Source of the DNA: Moorena producens 3L
GTDB taxonomy: Bacteria; Cyanobacteriota; Cyanobacteriia; Cyanobacteriales; Coleofasciculaceae
Reading direction: 5' to 3'
DNA: 64,000 nt
Assembly (NCBI RefSeq): GCF_000211815.1
Contig: NZ_GL890828.1
Coordinates: 28,767 to 92,766 of the forward strand
Shown: positions 17,883 to 26,469 of the stretch, one piece after another
Numbering within the stretch: position 1 is the first letter of the stretch
Layout: every line of letters starts with the position of its first letter
Translations under genes and position numbers: made by a program
Notes under the pieces: model-generated
Told to the model about the DNA's origin: nothing
What the model saw: only the letters and a program-made list of their open reading frames with translations
Database searches by the model: none

Positions 17883-18590
17883 AAGACAGTGATTTAGAGT
17901 TGAGTTGAGCTCAGCTTTACAAAAGAATTCGGTCAAGACTTGGGGTTAACCAGAGCTTGACCGATTTTTTTTGTTATAGTTAGAGGAATTATTAATTGGG
18001 TGAGTTCGTAGGGTGCGTTAGGGACGGGCTTGCACTCATTTTATCGGTCGTCAATGTTGGGAAAGTCCGTCCCGTAACGCACCACCGGGTCAAACAGTAA
18101 AAATGAGATGCACCCGAGCAGCAACGCCTCTTAAGTTGTCTCATCTCAGCCGTCCCAATTTGCCCACCCATTAGCAGGATATCCCTTTCAAATGGGGAGA
18201 GATGGAATTAGCGACAAAGTTCAGCCAAGGCAGATGTATCGGAGCCAAATTATGTAACGCTTTGTGGATTTTTTAACCTTCTATGTACTTTTATAAATAG
18301 GTTACAAACTGGCTCGATTTCTTGTAACAGATAACTATAATTACTATGATACCAGTTGGTTAAAGTTTGGGGTGCCATGTCGCGCTCCTAGAAGACGGTG
18401 GGATCGAGTGCATCTCATTTTTGCCGTTTGGGTGGTGCGTTACGGGACGGATTGTCCTAACACTGGCTACCAAGAAAATAAGGGCTCCCCCGTCCCTAAC
18501 GCACCCTACGAACATTTACAAAAGTGAGATGCACCCATGTGATCGACTGGTATTGTTTTCTTCAAGGGTACAAGGTAAATAGAACTAGCT

Positions 18591-18719
18591 ATGCGGACTC
18601 ATACCTATAAACCGAAATATTCTAACTCTACCTCTAGGACAATAGCTCAAAAAAAGAAAGACTCCAGAGTGATTGGTTCTAGAAGAAGATTGGATGCAGG
18701 TGCGGCTCGTTCCAGCTAG
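18591..18719 (+). CDS. Possible 42-residue basic peptide followed by a strong hairpin
   Basis: ATG 18591 opens a 42-residue frame rich in Lys/Arg, with IAQKKKDSRVIGSRRRLDAG in its second half and ending AARSS. No good ribosome binding site is placed correctly (an AAGG lies 16 bases upstream). Directly after it, CCAGCT...AGCTGG encloses CCTCTAG-aaa-CTAGAGG (18713-18751). It could be the basic tail of a decayed transposase with its end structure, or just chance. Weak call. Confidence 0.25.
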   Translation: MRTHTYKPKYSNSTSRTIAQKKKDSRVIGSRRRLDAGAARSS

Positions 18720-19146
18720 GAGCCTCTAGAAACTAGAGGGGTATGAGCTGGGGGAATCGCGAGGGTTAGTAAACCGCTAGAGAAAATGTTGCAGAGTATA
18801 CCAAAAACTTTTATTATTTGTTAGAATTAAATTAGGGTAACACCGACAGAGATTATTATGTAACTTAAATTAAAACCGAAAACCAAGGGTTTAATAGTTG
18901 CACTGTCTATCCCGGTGGAACCAAATTTGTTGACATTTTTATGGCGCTCGCGGGATATTCCGTAAGAGCTTTGGGAGATACCCCCTGGATGTGAAAGCAT
19001 CTTGCATTGGCGAGCCAGAATTTGCTTTTGGTAGATTTTGGTAGCTAAAAAGTATCGGATACACCCTCAAAATTTCTAACTATCTTTTGGATGTGGGTGA
19101 AAACCCCACCCCTGAGGAGACAGGTGACTCCCTACCTGGCCACACC

Positions 19147-19275
19147 GGGTGCATCTCATATTTGTAAAAAAGATCTCAAGTGTGGGGCCCGGGCGCGGGG
19201 AGTGTGGGGCCCGGGCGCGAGGAGTGTGGGAATTTTATGCCGAATTTTTGCCTAATTGCAAAACTGAGATGCACC
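19147..19275. repeat. GGTGCATCTCA-ended inverted repeat element
   Basis: About 128 bases bounded by GGTGCATCTCA and TGAGATGCACC. The middle has a duplicated gtgtggggcccgggcgcg block (19182-19220). It ends about 50 bases before the PAN-domain gene. A second element with these ends spans 18407-18536. Confidence 0.7.
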
Positions 19276-19327
19276 AGGCAAGCAATGCTTCTCCTTCATA
19301 CTTTTATTGTTCATCAGGATTAAGCTG

Positions 19328-20395
19328 ATGTTGAAAATAACAAAATATATTTTTACCCTCGTTGTTGTAGTTTTGTTTACTGCATTCTACGCAGTCGGGA
19401 ATGCTCAGGTTGACACACTTGAATGGGGATTTATACCTCCTGGGACAGCAGAAACTTGTAAAGCTATTTCTAGAATTGGTACGATTGAACCATTTTCGGG
19501 AACGTATCAACAGTGTGGTGATCGATGTGCTGCAATTGTGAACTGCGGAGCTTGGAATTTGGATTCGGTAAATCAAAAATGCCGTGTATACACGTCAGAA
19601 TGTTCTGAACCAGACCCCTCCGGTGGATGGGGATTTATACCTCCTGGGACAGCAGAAACTTGTAAAGCTATTTCTAGAATTCGTACGATTGAACCATTTT
19701 CGGGAACCTATGAACAGTGTGGTGATCGATGTGCTGCAATTGTGAACTGCGGAGCTTGGAATTTGGATTCGGTAAATCAAAAATGCCGTGTATACACGTC
19801 AAAATGTTCTGAACCAGACTCCATTACTGAAGATTTCACCGGTGGGACCTTTGATTCAGCAAATTTCGAGATCGGAGGTGGAACCGGGAATGCCACTGAT
19901 GCTGGTTGGGCAAGTGTGACTAATCGCGGAACCCTTCGTACTGTAGCATCTAATCTCAAACCGAGTATTGACAATCCACTCACAATTGAGGCAGACATTA
20001 CTTTCACTCCGGCTAACGAAATTGCTTTTCTTCAAGTTCGTGGTGACGGACTTCCTTCTGGTTCCTTTGACGAACCAAGTAACGGAATATACCTGCGATT
20101 GCATAACTTCCAAAATGGCCATACTGGAGTCTCATTCGGTGGCCCCTTCATGGAGTTTTTCCGTAAAGATCCACCGGGAGGAGATAGTTTTTGGGACGAC
20201 CCAGTCCACCTGCTTCTCACCGATGACGGCTCTACAATTTCAGTAACTTTGACAAACACAGTCACCAATGTTGTTAACGCCTTCAGTATCAATGATATGC
20301 GTAGCTCTGGGGGTTATGTTGCCTTCTCCACATCGGCCAATGGTGCCCGTTGGGACAACATCTCTATCACCCACAATAACCTGACTGGCAAGTAG
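19328..20395 (+). CDS. Secreted protein with two near-identical PAN/Apple-like modules and a C-terminal beta-sandwich-like domain
   Basis: 355 residues. ATG 19328 (AGGA 8 bases upstream) gives a clean Sec signal, KYIFTLVVVVLFTAFYAVGNAQ, cut near residue 25. Two 64-residue cysteine-rich modules follow, each with TCKAISRI, FSGTYxQCGDRCAAIVNCGAWNLDSV and CRVYTSxCSEPD, which fits PAN/Apple-like folds held by disulfides. They come from 193-base copies (19424-19616, 19628-19820) that differ at only about five bases, so the duplication is recent. The last 180 residues (FTGGTFDSANFEIGGGTGNA...RWDNISIT) look like a lectin/LamG-type beta-sandwich. A role in surface carbohydrate or protein binding is inferred. 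It stands alone among repeats. Confidence 0.75.
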   Translation: MLKITKYIFTLVVVVLFTAFYAVGNAQVDTLEWGFIPPGTAETCKAISRIGTIEPFSGTYQQCGDRCAAIVNCGAWNLDSVNQKCRVYTSECSEPDPSGGWGFIPPGTAETCKAISRIRTIEPFSGTYEQCGDRCAAIVNCGAWNLDSVNQKCRVYTSKCSEPDSITEDFTGGTFDSANFEIGGGTGNATDAGWASVTNRGTLRTVASNLKPSIDNPLTIEADITFTPANEIAFLQVRGDGLPSGSFDEPSNGIYLRLHNFQNGHTGVSFGGPFMEFFRKDPPGGDSFWDDPVHLLLTDDGSTISVTLTNTVTNVVNAFSINDMRSSGGYVAFSTSANGARWDNISITHNNLTGK

Positions 20396-20692
20396 ACTCG
20401 GTTACCGAACTTCTGACAATTTTGGTGCGAGCAGGTTTTCTGTAGTGCGATCGCATAATATACTATATGTAGTGCGATCGCTCTGATATTGTAGGGTGGG
20501 CAAATCGACAGGATAACTGATGAAATTGCCAAACTTTCATTATTTGCCCACCCTACCCTACGGCATGCGATCGCCTCTGTTGTTTGTTGGGTAAAAGTGC
20601 GATCGCTCTTGTGGGGTGGGCAAATCGACAGGATAACTGATGAAATTGCCAAACTTTCATTATTTGCCCACCCTACCCCTGATAGCTTACCC
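20396..20692. repeat. HIP1 sites and two GTAGGGTGGGCAAA-ended elements
   Basis: Two 66-base elements at 20491-20556 and 20611-20676 are almost identical (core tcgacaggataactgatgaa). Each is preceded by a tagtGCGATCGC-type HIP1 site. Both lie just past the stop of the Rpn gene, which reads leftward into them, so the stems may act as its transcript end. Confidence 0.85.
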
Positions 20693-21514
20693 TTAGCCTT
20701 CTCGCAGCTTCTCAATTTCCTCTACAGGTAAGCCAGTAGTCTGACTAATCGTTTCATTATCTAACAGAGGCAAAAGTTGGCGTGCTATTTCTTGCTTAGC
20801 TTGTTTCTCAGCAAAAATCACTAGCCCTTGTTGGTCATGAATAAACATCTCTCTTTTTCCTAATTCCTCCAAATCCTTCCTGCTTAAATTCGCCTCAGAA
20901 GCAATCCCAAATGCCTGTTGAAACTCCGGTATTTCCGCCATTTGCGGTGGCACCGTCTCTAAGGAAGGCGCATTTTTTAAAAAATACATCCACAACTCAT
21001 CGAGTTGCTCTAAATCCTCCAAGTGCTTCTCAAACTTCGGTAGTTCCACAAACACTAACTCTAAGTGATTTTCGATGTAGTTGATGTTGGTAGTCTCTTC
21101 TCGTAACTTGAAATTAGAAATTACCTGATTATGCTCAGGAAACATGACAAAATCCGTAATCGTCAGAGCAATCACTGGCTTGAGATAACGATAGCCTTCT
21201 CCTTTACCTAACTGTAGAGAGTAAGCTTTAGTAGCATTGTATAAAACTCGTCTAGCAAAGGATTCTACCTGCAAAACCTGCATTTCAATAATCACCAAAG
21301 AACCATTACTCAGTTTGGCCTTCACATCGAGGAAAGAGTCTTTGAGGATTGGAAGAGGAGAAGACTGATAAGGGTCAATAATTTCCAAATCTTGGATCAG
21401 AGGTTGATTGTGGTAGACAAGAGCATTGAGAAAGCTAATCAGAATCGGTTTACTTTCCTGGGAGGCAAAGATTTTTTTGAAGGCAAAGTCGGTTTTAGGG
21501 CTGATAAATGTCAT
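20693..21514 (-). CDS. Rpn-family recombination-promoting nuclease (PD-(D/E)XK transposase-like)
   Basis: 273 residues. The N-terminus MTFISPKTDFAFKKIFASQESKPILISFLNALV is the hallmark of this family. The nuclease core follows: SFLDVKAKLSNGSLVIIEMQV, giving the D...E-x-Q/K pattern, and FARRVLYNATKAYSLQLGKGEGYRYLKPVIALTI. The C-terminus is charged (LSRKDLEELGKREMFIHDQQ) and ends in a short helix domain. Relatives promote RecA-independent recombination; whether they truly transpose is unclear. A second, more distant family member lies at 41686. Repeats flank it on both sides. Confidence 0.88.
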   Translation of the reverse strand: MTFISPKTDFAFKKIFASQESKPILISFLNALVYHNQPLIQDLEIIDPYQSSPLPILKDSFLDVKAKLSNGSLVIIEMQVLQVESFARRVLYNATKAYSLQLGKGEGYRYLKPVIALTITDFVMFPEHNQVISNFKLREETTNINYIENHLELVFVELPKFEKHLEDLEQLDELWMYFLKNAPSLETVPPQMAEIPEFQQAFGIASEANLSRKDLEELGKREMFIHDQQGLVIFAEKQAKQEIARQLLPLLDNETISQTTGLPVEEIEKLREG

Positions 21515-21612
21515 TACTTAGCTCTCCACTAAAAGTGGTATACTCTAAGTATATAGCAATCCTATCTGATTCATGAAAGAAATGGGCTGCTTTAAGTGCG
21601 ATCGCTCTTGTA

Positions 21613-21678
21613 GTAGGGTGGGCAAAGGGACATGATTCGTGATCAAATGGCCTTTCTTTAATTATTTGCCCACCCTAC
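21613..21678. repeat. GTAGGGTGGGCAAA-ended inverted repeat element
   Basis: A 66-base copy next to a HIP1 site (21598-21605), followed by a partial right end (tttgcccaccctac at about 21692-21705). It lies just upstream of the antitoxin gene and can put a stem in its leader. Confidence 0.85.
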
Positions 21679-21755
21679 CCCACATTCATTATTTGCCCAC
21701 CCTACTCCCTGCTGATTTTGATAAAATAGAAAAAACCGGAAATCATCTTGAAAGT

Positions 21756-21974
21756 ATGCTCAAAACCTCAGCCTTTCAGCAAGCGATTGAAACCGTTGAA
21801 AAATTGTCCTTAGAAGAGCAAGAGATATTACTCGATACTCTTCTCAAAAGATTCCATCTACAACGGAGAGAAATACTATTGCAAGAAATCAAAGAAATTC
21901 GCCAAGAATTAGCGGAAGGTAAAGTAAAATTTGGCTCAGTTGATCAATTCTTAGAAGAACTCGATCAACCATGA
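21756..21974 (+). CDS. Antitoxin-like small helical protein of a type II TA pair
   Basis: 72 residues from ATG 21756 (MLKTSAFQQAIETVEKLSLEEQEILLDTLL). It is mostly helical, with the ALEEQ-type short leucine pattern and a C-terminal acidic tail (FGSVDQFLEELDQP) of the kind that wraps the toxin. A longer frame from 21639 runs through a repeat and is unlikely to be coding. It overlaps the toxin gene by four bases (ATGA). The DNA-binding fold is not obvious. Antitoxin function is inferred from context. Confidence 0.78.
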   Translation: MLKTSAFQQAIETVEKLSLEEQEILLDTLLKRFHLQRREILLQEIKEIRQELAEGKVKFGSVDQFLEELDQP

Positions 21975-22252
21975 AAATTGCTTGGACACCCCAATCACTA
22001 AGAGGTTTAAAGCGAATACTTCGTAAAAGACCAGATTTTAGACCACTAATTGAGAAAACCGTGCGTCAGTTAGCAGAAGATCCATTTCATCCTAGCTTAC
22101 ACACCCACAAACTTAAAGGCGATTTATCCAATATCTGGTCATGTTCAATTGACTACAGCTACCGTATTTTATTTGAATTTATCGAAAATCCTGAAGATTC
22201 TGAAGAAGCTATTTTGTTGCTTAATTTAGGTTCTCATGATGAAGTATATTAG
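21971..22252 (+). CDS. RelE/YafQ-like mRNA interferase toxin
   Basis: 93 residues: MKIAWTPQSLRGLKRILRKRPDFRPLIEKTVRQLAEDP, HTHKLKGDL, WSCSIDYSYRILFEF, LLNLGSHDEVY. This is the ParE/RelE/YafQ order: a basic helix, a LKG turn, then W/R-rich strands with the YRI(L)F motif and the GSHDEVY end typical of ribosome-dependent RNases (YafQ/mRNA-degrading type). Coupled by ATGA overlap to the upstream antitoxin. Toxicity is inferred. Confidence 0.85.
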   Translation: MKIAWTPQSLRGLKRILRKRPDFRPLIEKTVRQLAEDPFHPSLHTHKLKGDLSNIWSCSIDYSYRILFEFIENPEDSEEAILLLNLGSHDEVY

Positions 22253-22288
22253 CTGACGGCGAGCTTGTAGAGTAGTGCCTACGCTCTT

Positions 22289-22354
22289 GTCGGGTGGGCA
22301 AATGGACATGATAAGTGATCAAATGGTGTTTCAAAGATTATTTGCCCACCCTAC
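22289..22354. repeat. GTcGGGTGGGCAAA-ended inverted repeat element
   Basis: A 66-base copy with core tggacatgataagtgatcaaatgg, the same subtype as the two copies at 23.0-23.2 kb. It sits 36 bases after the toxin stop. Confidence 0.85.
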
Positions 22355-22429
22355 CCCTCGAAGCGCAAGACGAGCCATGAAATATTTGTTGGATAGGGAT
22401 CATTTAAGCATTATTCAGCTAACTTAATT

Positions 22430-22957
22430 ATGCAATCACCTAGCATTACTAACTCCTTAGACGCTTTTCTCCAACAACCCAACATAGAAGCTTCTCCTGC
22501 TTGGGAATTCATCCATGGACACCCGAAGCAAAAACCGATGCCAACATTGTTTCATTCCCGCCTCCAGCGTAACCTTGTAAACGCCATCAACAATCAAACC
22601 CATGCTTGCGTTGCGATTCAAGAACTCCGGTGCATCATTCCTCCCTTATCCCCTGTACCAGATATTGTGGTTGTTAAACGCGATCGCATCCGGGATCAAG
22701 ATCGCCCCCTGCAAGGTTCACCAGACTGGTTAATTGAAATTCGCTCCCCTGACCAAAGCACATTAGACCTACAGAACAAAATTCTGCACTGCCTGAGCAG
22801 CGGGACTAAGCTGGCTTGGTTAATCGATATTCAGCGACAGCAAATCTGGGTTTGGGAAAACCAAGAACTACCACTGGTGTTTGCCGGAACTGACATACTC
22901 CCCACCCTTGACACTATCTCAGACTTTACAGTGGAAGCGGTAATTGCCATGACCTGA
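22430..22957 (+). CDS. Uma2-family putative restriction endonuclease-like protein
   Basis: 175 residues. It has the Uma2 (PD-(D/E)XK) order: a WEFIHG start module, PTLFHSRLQRNLVNAI, PDIVVV as the metal-site aspartate strand, and PDWLIEIRSPDQS with the E-x-R/K pair, then LHCLSSGTKLAWLID and VWENQ. Members are very numerous in cyanobacteria and their role is unsettled. It is followed by two more inverted-end elements. Confidence 0.85.
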   Translation: MQSPSITNSLDAFLQQPNIEASPAWEFIHGHPKQKPMPTLFHSRLQRNLVNAINNQTHACVAIQELRCIIPPLSPVPDIVVVKRDRIRDQDRPLQGSPDWLIEIRSPDQSTLDLQNKILHCLSSGTKLAWLIDIQRQQIWVWENQELPLVFAGTDILPTLDTISDFTVEAVIAMT

Positions 22958-23008
22958 CAGCGATAACTGAGGGGGATTATTCGCTCTTGTAGTGCGATCG
23001 CTGATCTT

Positions 23009-23181
23009 GTCGGGTGGGCAAATGGACATGATAAGTGATCAAATGGTGTTTCAAAGATTATTTGCCCACCCTACGCCTGACTGCTGACCACTCTTGTAGT
23101 GCGATCGCTGATCTTGTCGGGTGGGCAAATGGACATGATAACGGATCAAATGGTGTTTCAAAGATTATTTGCCCACCCTAC
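23009..23181. repeat. Two tandem GTcGGGTGGGCAAA-ended elements with HIP1 sites
   Basis: Copies at 23009-23074 and 23116-23181, each preceded by tagtGCGATCGCTgatctt. The 107-base unit (HIP1 site, element and gcctgactgctgacc) is duplicated, so the flank was copied together with the element. Confidence 0.85.
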
Positions 23182-23215
23182 GCCTGACTGCTGACCGCTG
23201 AATGCTTACCCCACC

Positions 23216-24007
23216 CTAGTGCGATCGCAATTCTCGCTCCGTTAACCATGTATTAACCCAAACCCGATCCTCTTCCGACAATTGCGGTAGTGGTTCTTGA
23301 TTATAATCTATGAGTAAATCATAACTGGCTTGATCGTAGATATTATTCAATAATAACTGTAAATCTACTAATGGTTCTGTATCTCCAGACTTCAGCGGTA
23401 ACGGAAATGAGGGGATAGGAGCTGGTAAATTAAATCCATACAAATCAGCTTGAGGACGACGGTCTCCTCGACTGACTAAAATTCGATAATGGGTTTCAAT
23501 ATTGCTGTGATAAACTGGCATTGGTTGTCCCTTACGCAGTAAATCAATTTCTACTAAATGAGTGAAACTGCCTAAGACTTTATTTCGTTTACTTTCATAT
23601 TGCTTGCGTCCTTCTCCAGAACGTTTATTAATGGGAGAGAGTATTTCAATAGCTGTTACTACTTCCTTGGTAGCTACCTCTCGCACTTCTAAATAACCTT
23701 GTTTAATAGTTTCAGGTACAGGAACTTGTACCGTTTGGGGTTGAGTTGGAGCTTGTGCAACTGCAACATTAGTTATTAGTTGTTTAGTTGTCACCTGTGA
23801 ACCTTTGACAGTTAAATCCGGAATGCCAACGAGCAATGATTGTTCACCAATAGTTTGATACATGCGCACTTCAACACCAACTCTGTATTTGGGACGCAGT
23901 TGAGGAGAAAGGGATCTGGCTAGTTCAACAATTAGCCAGTGATGTATTCCTGGCCAAACTTCTGGATGTTCTAGGTAAGGGTTCATCCCTGGAAAAGGGG
24001 AAGGCAT
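23216..24007 (-). CDS. DUF4058 family protein
   Basis: 263 residues from ATG 24007, which has GAGGAGG 7 bases upstream; the open frame to 24049 lacks such a site. It begins MPSPFPGMNPYLEHPEVWPGIHHWLIVELA, the DUF4058 hallmark, then VGIPDLTV and VATKEVVTAIEILSPINKRSGEGRKQYESKR. That D...E-I-L pattern suggests a PD-(D/E)XK-like fold related to Uma2. It ends YNQEPLPQLSEEDRVWVNTWLTE. Function unknown. DUF4058 and Uma2 genes are side by side here, a frequent cyanobacterial arrangement. Confidence 0.88.
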   Translation of the reverse strand: MPSPFPGMNPYLEHPEVWPGIHHWLIVELARSLSPQLRPKYRVGVEVRMYQTIGEQSLLVGIPDLTVKGSQVTTKQLITNVAVAQAPTQPQTVQVPVPETIKQGYLEVREVATKEVVTAIEILSPINKRSGEGRKQYESKRNKVLGSFTHLVEIDLLRKGQPMPVYHSNIETHYRILVSRGDRRPQADLYGFNLPAPIPSFPLPLKSGDTEPLVDLQLLLNNIYDQASYDLLIDYNQEPLPQLSEEDRVWVNTWLTERELRSH

Positions 24008-24122
24008 AAAATTTCCTCCTCGGTGCTTAGAGCGTTCAGCGTTCAGCATTCAGCTTTTAGAACTTAGCTGACAGCTGACAGCTAACGGCTGATGGCTAAA
24101 AGTCTATGACTTATTACTTATT

Positions 24123-24734
24123 CTAAAGGGCTGCTTTTAACACTTGCTGTGCCGAAAGCTGCAAGCCGGGAAAAATAGTTGATTCAATCAACTCATCCCC
24201 CACAAAAACCGTTTCCTCATAAAGATCATCCACCAACTGCAACACCACAACCTGCTTTTTGAGGGGATCGACAATCCAATATTCGCGAATCCCCAGCAAG
24301 TTATACTCCACTCGTTTACTGCGATAATCCGTCGTCCGAGTCGAATCGCTAACCACTTCAACCACCAAAAAAGGTGGCGATTCGTTGAGACGAATGATCG
24401 CCTCTCGATCCAGCATTCCCTCCCATTGCTCCAGTGTTGCCACCGTCACATCTGGAATCCGCGCTGTATCCCAACGTCCCCCACGGGGCGACTCGTTCGC
24501 GAAGCGCTGCTGCAAGCAGATCGCAATAAACCCTTGCTTAGAAACCCAGGCTAACCCCTGAACCTGAATTTCAGCCCGATATTGATCGTTGAGAAACTCA
24601 GTAATTGCACCATGTTGTCCTTTGGGTTGAGACATGGCAATCAGTTCCCCATTCACCAGTTCATAACGCCGAACAGTGCCATCGTTGTAGCTTAAGTAGT
24701 CTTCGAGGCTAAGCAGTGCAGTAGTGGCAGTCAT
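24123..24734 (-). CDS. Uma2-family endonuclease-like protein with a repeat-derived insert
   Basis: 203 residues from ATG 24734 (AGGAA upstream). Order: LSLEDYLSYNDGTVRRYELVNGELIAMSQPKGQHGAI, RIPDVTV, PPFLVVEVVSDSTRTTDYRSKRVEYNLLGIREYWIVDP, then ELIESTIFPGLQLSAQQVL. The catalytic D, E-x-V and K positions are intact. Between the strands there is an unusual stretch, LQQRFANESPRGG (bases about 24485-24525). Its DNA is a tcgcgaagcgctgc-type palindromic repeat like those in the spacers, so it looks like an in-frame repeat insertion. Confidence 0.85.
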   Translation of the reverse strand: MTATTALLSLEDYLSYNDGTVRRYELVNGELIAMSQPKGQHGAITEFLNDQYRAEIQVQGLAWVSKQGFIAICLQQRFANESPRGGRWDTARIPDVTVATLEQWEGMLDREAIIRLNESPPFLVVEVVSDSTRTTDYRSKRVEYNLLGIREYWIVDPLKKQVVVLQLVDDLYEETVFVGDELIESTIFPGLQLSAQQVLKAAL

Positions 24735-25120
24735 CGGAGTTTTCCTAAGAAGCCATTTTTTTGATAATTCTAGTGTAAGCATTCAGCCGTCAGCCGTCAG
24801 CCGTGAGCTAAAAGCTCACGCTACTTGAGGTGCCTTGTGGCACAGGCTTTGGCCTTGGCCTTTCGGCCACGCGTGCGCGTTTGGCCACGCTGTGCGAACG
24901 ACCCTGGGAGGTAACTCAGCATTATTCCAATGCTTACTTGTTTTATTCCAAAGCTATTCCCGTAGCGTAGCCGTAGGCCTTTAGCTGAGAGCTCTCAGCT
25001 CTCAGCTCTCAGCTCTCAGCTAATGCGGTACAGATGGTGCTTTTGAATAAAACAAATAAGCATTGGTTTAATCTCTGTTACATCAGCTGACGGTTCCATA
25101 GCGTGAGCTTTTAGCTGAAG
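24735..25120. repeat. Mixed heptamer and palindromic repeats
   Basis: No gene. Runs of cagccgt (24783-24805) and ctctcag (25000-25020), a GC-rich palindromic block ttggcctttcggccacgcgtgcgcgtttggccacgc (24850-24890), and cgtagcgtagccgtaggcc (24961-24979). The motif ttttgaataaaacaaataagcattggtttaatct at 25043-25075 recurs in variant form near 14150 and 26228-26362. Confidence 0.7.
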
Positions 25121-25333
<213 letters not shown>

Positions 25334-25350
25334 TACAAAAAATCTATCTT

Positions 25351-26097
25351 CTAATTCAAAGGGTCTTGTGCTGGTAATCCTACAGCACGGGGAAACTTAG
25401 CTACTGTTGGTGATAATACTTTCAAAAACAAACAATGACGAACACTATCACTCAAAGGCGTAGTAAATTTTTCAACTGATTCAATTCTTCCACCTAACTT
25501 TTTTACCGCTGGCTGTAAAGCTTCGGTTTCTTCATCTGTCCAATGACCACGATAGAGAATCGCCAAACCTCCCTGTTTCAGAAGTGGTAGAGCATATTCA
25601 GCACAAACAGAAGGGGCACTAACAGCACGAACTAGAGCAATATCGTAGGAGTGTCGATGCTGCTGCTTCTGTCCAATAGCTTCTGCTCTGCCAACTAAGG
25701 TTGTAACATTATTGATTTCCAACTGGGGGATTAAGGTTTGAAGAAAAGTAATTTTTTTGCGAGTGGAATCGAGTAAAGTAATAGCAGTATTAGGAAATGC
25801 GATCGCAACTGGTAATCCCGGAAATCCCGCCCCCGTTCCAATATCAATAATTCTCTGTCCTGGAGTTATAGACTGCCATATTGGAGCCAATCCTACCAAA
25901 GAATCCCACAGGTGCTTTTCCCAAAACTCCTCGGGAGCCGTAATCCGAGTTAAATTCAACTGGCGATTGCCTGACAAAATCCCTTCATATAGTTTCTGAA
26001 ACAACTGTTGTTGTTCTGGAGCTGGCTGCCAATTTAGAGTTTCTTGCCAAACCTCTGTCATCTGTGGCAGCAATAAAACATTTTGGTCATTTGTCAT
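25351..26097 (-). CDS. rsmG: 16S rRNA (guanine-527-N7)-methyltransferase RsmG
   Basis: Methylates N7 of G527 in 16S rRNA using SAM. 248 residues, normal length. It shows GNRQLNLTRI, the KHLWDSL motif, the SAM-binding DIGTGAGFPGLP at about 85-96, LLDSTRKKITFLQ and the RAVSAPSVCAEYALPLLKQGG strand. Loss of RsmG gives streptomycin tolerance in other bacteria. Both sides are heptamer arrays; the downstream one nearly touches the stop codon. Confidence 0.95.
   Translation of the reverse strand: MTNDQNVLLLPQMTEVWQETLNWQPAPEQQQLFQKLYEGILSGNRQLNLTRITAPEEFWEKHLWDSLVGLAPIWQSITPGQRIIDIGTGAGFPGLPVAIAFPNTAITLLDSTRKKITFLQTLIPQLEINNVTTLVGRAEAIGQKQQHRHSYDIALVRAVSAPSVCAEYALPLLKQGGLAILYRGHWTDEETEALQPAVKKLGGRIESVEKFTTPLSDSVRHCLFLKVLSPTVAKFPRAVGLPAQDPLN

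Positions 26098-26469
<372 letters not shown>

Larger units (their letters stand above)
17642..19327. repeat. Long gene-poor spacer filled with inverted-end elements
   Basis: Holds a GATGCAG-ended element (17795-17882) and two oppositely oriented copies of a GGTGCGTTAGGGACGG...CCGTCCCGTAACGCACC element (18005-18083 and 18432-18512). Outer ends of the form GGTGCATCTCA...TGAGATGCACC occur at 18407-18536 and 19147-19275. The first pair gives a roughly 110-base inverted repeat (18005-18115 with 18403-18513) around 290 bases of unique DNA. At 18591-18719 there is a short basic ORF, described separately. No other gene is supported. Confidence 0.7.

Noticed and set aside
21639..21755. Longer antitoxin start at 21639
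   Set aside because: The added 39 residues translate the inverted-end repeat element.
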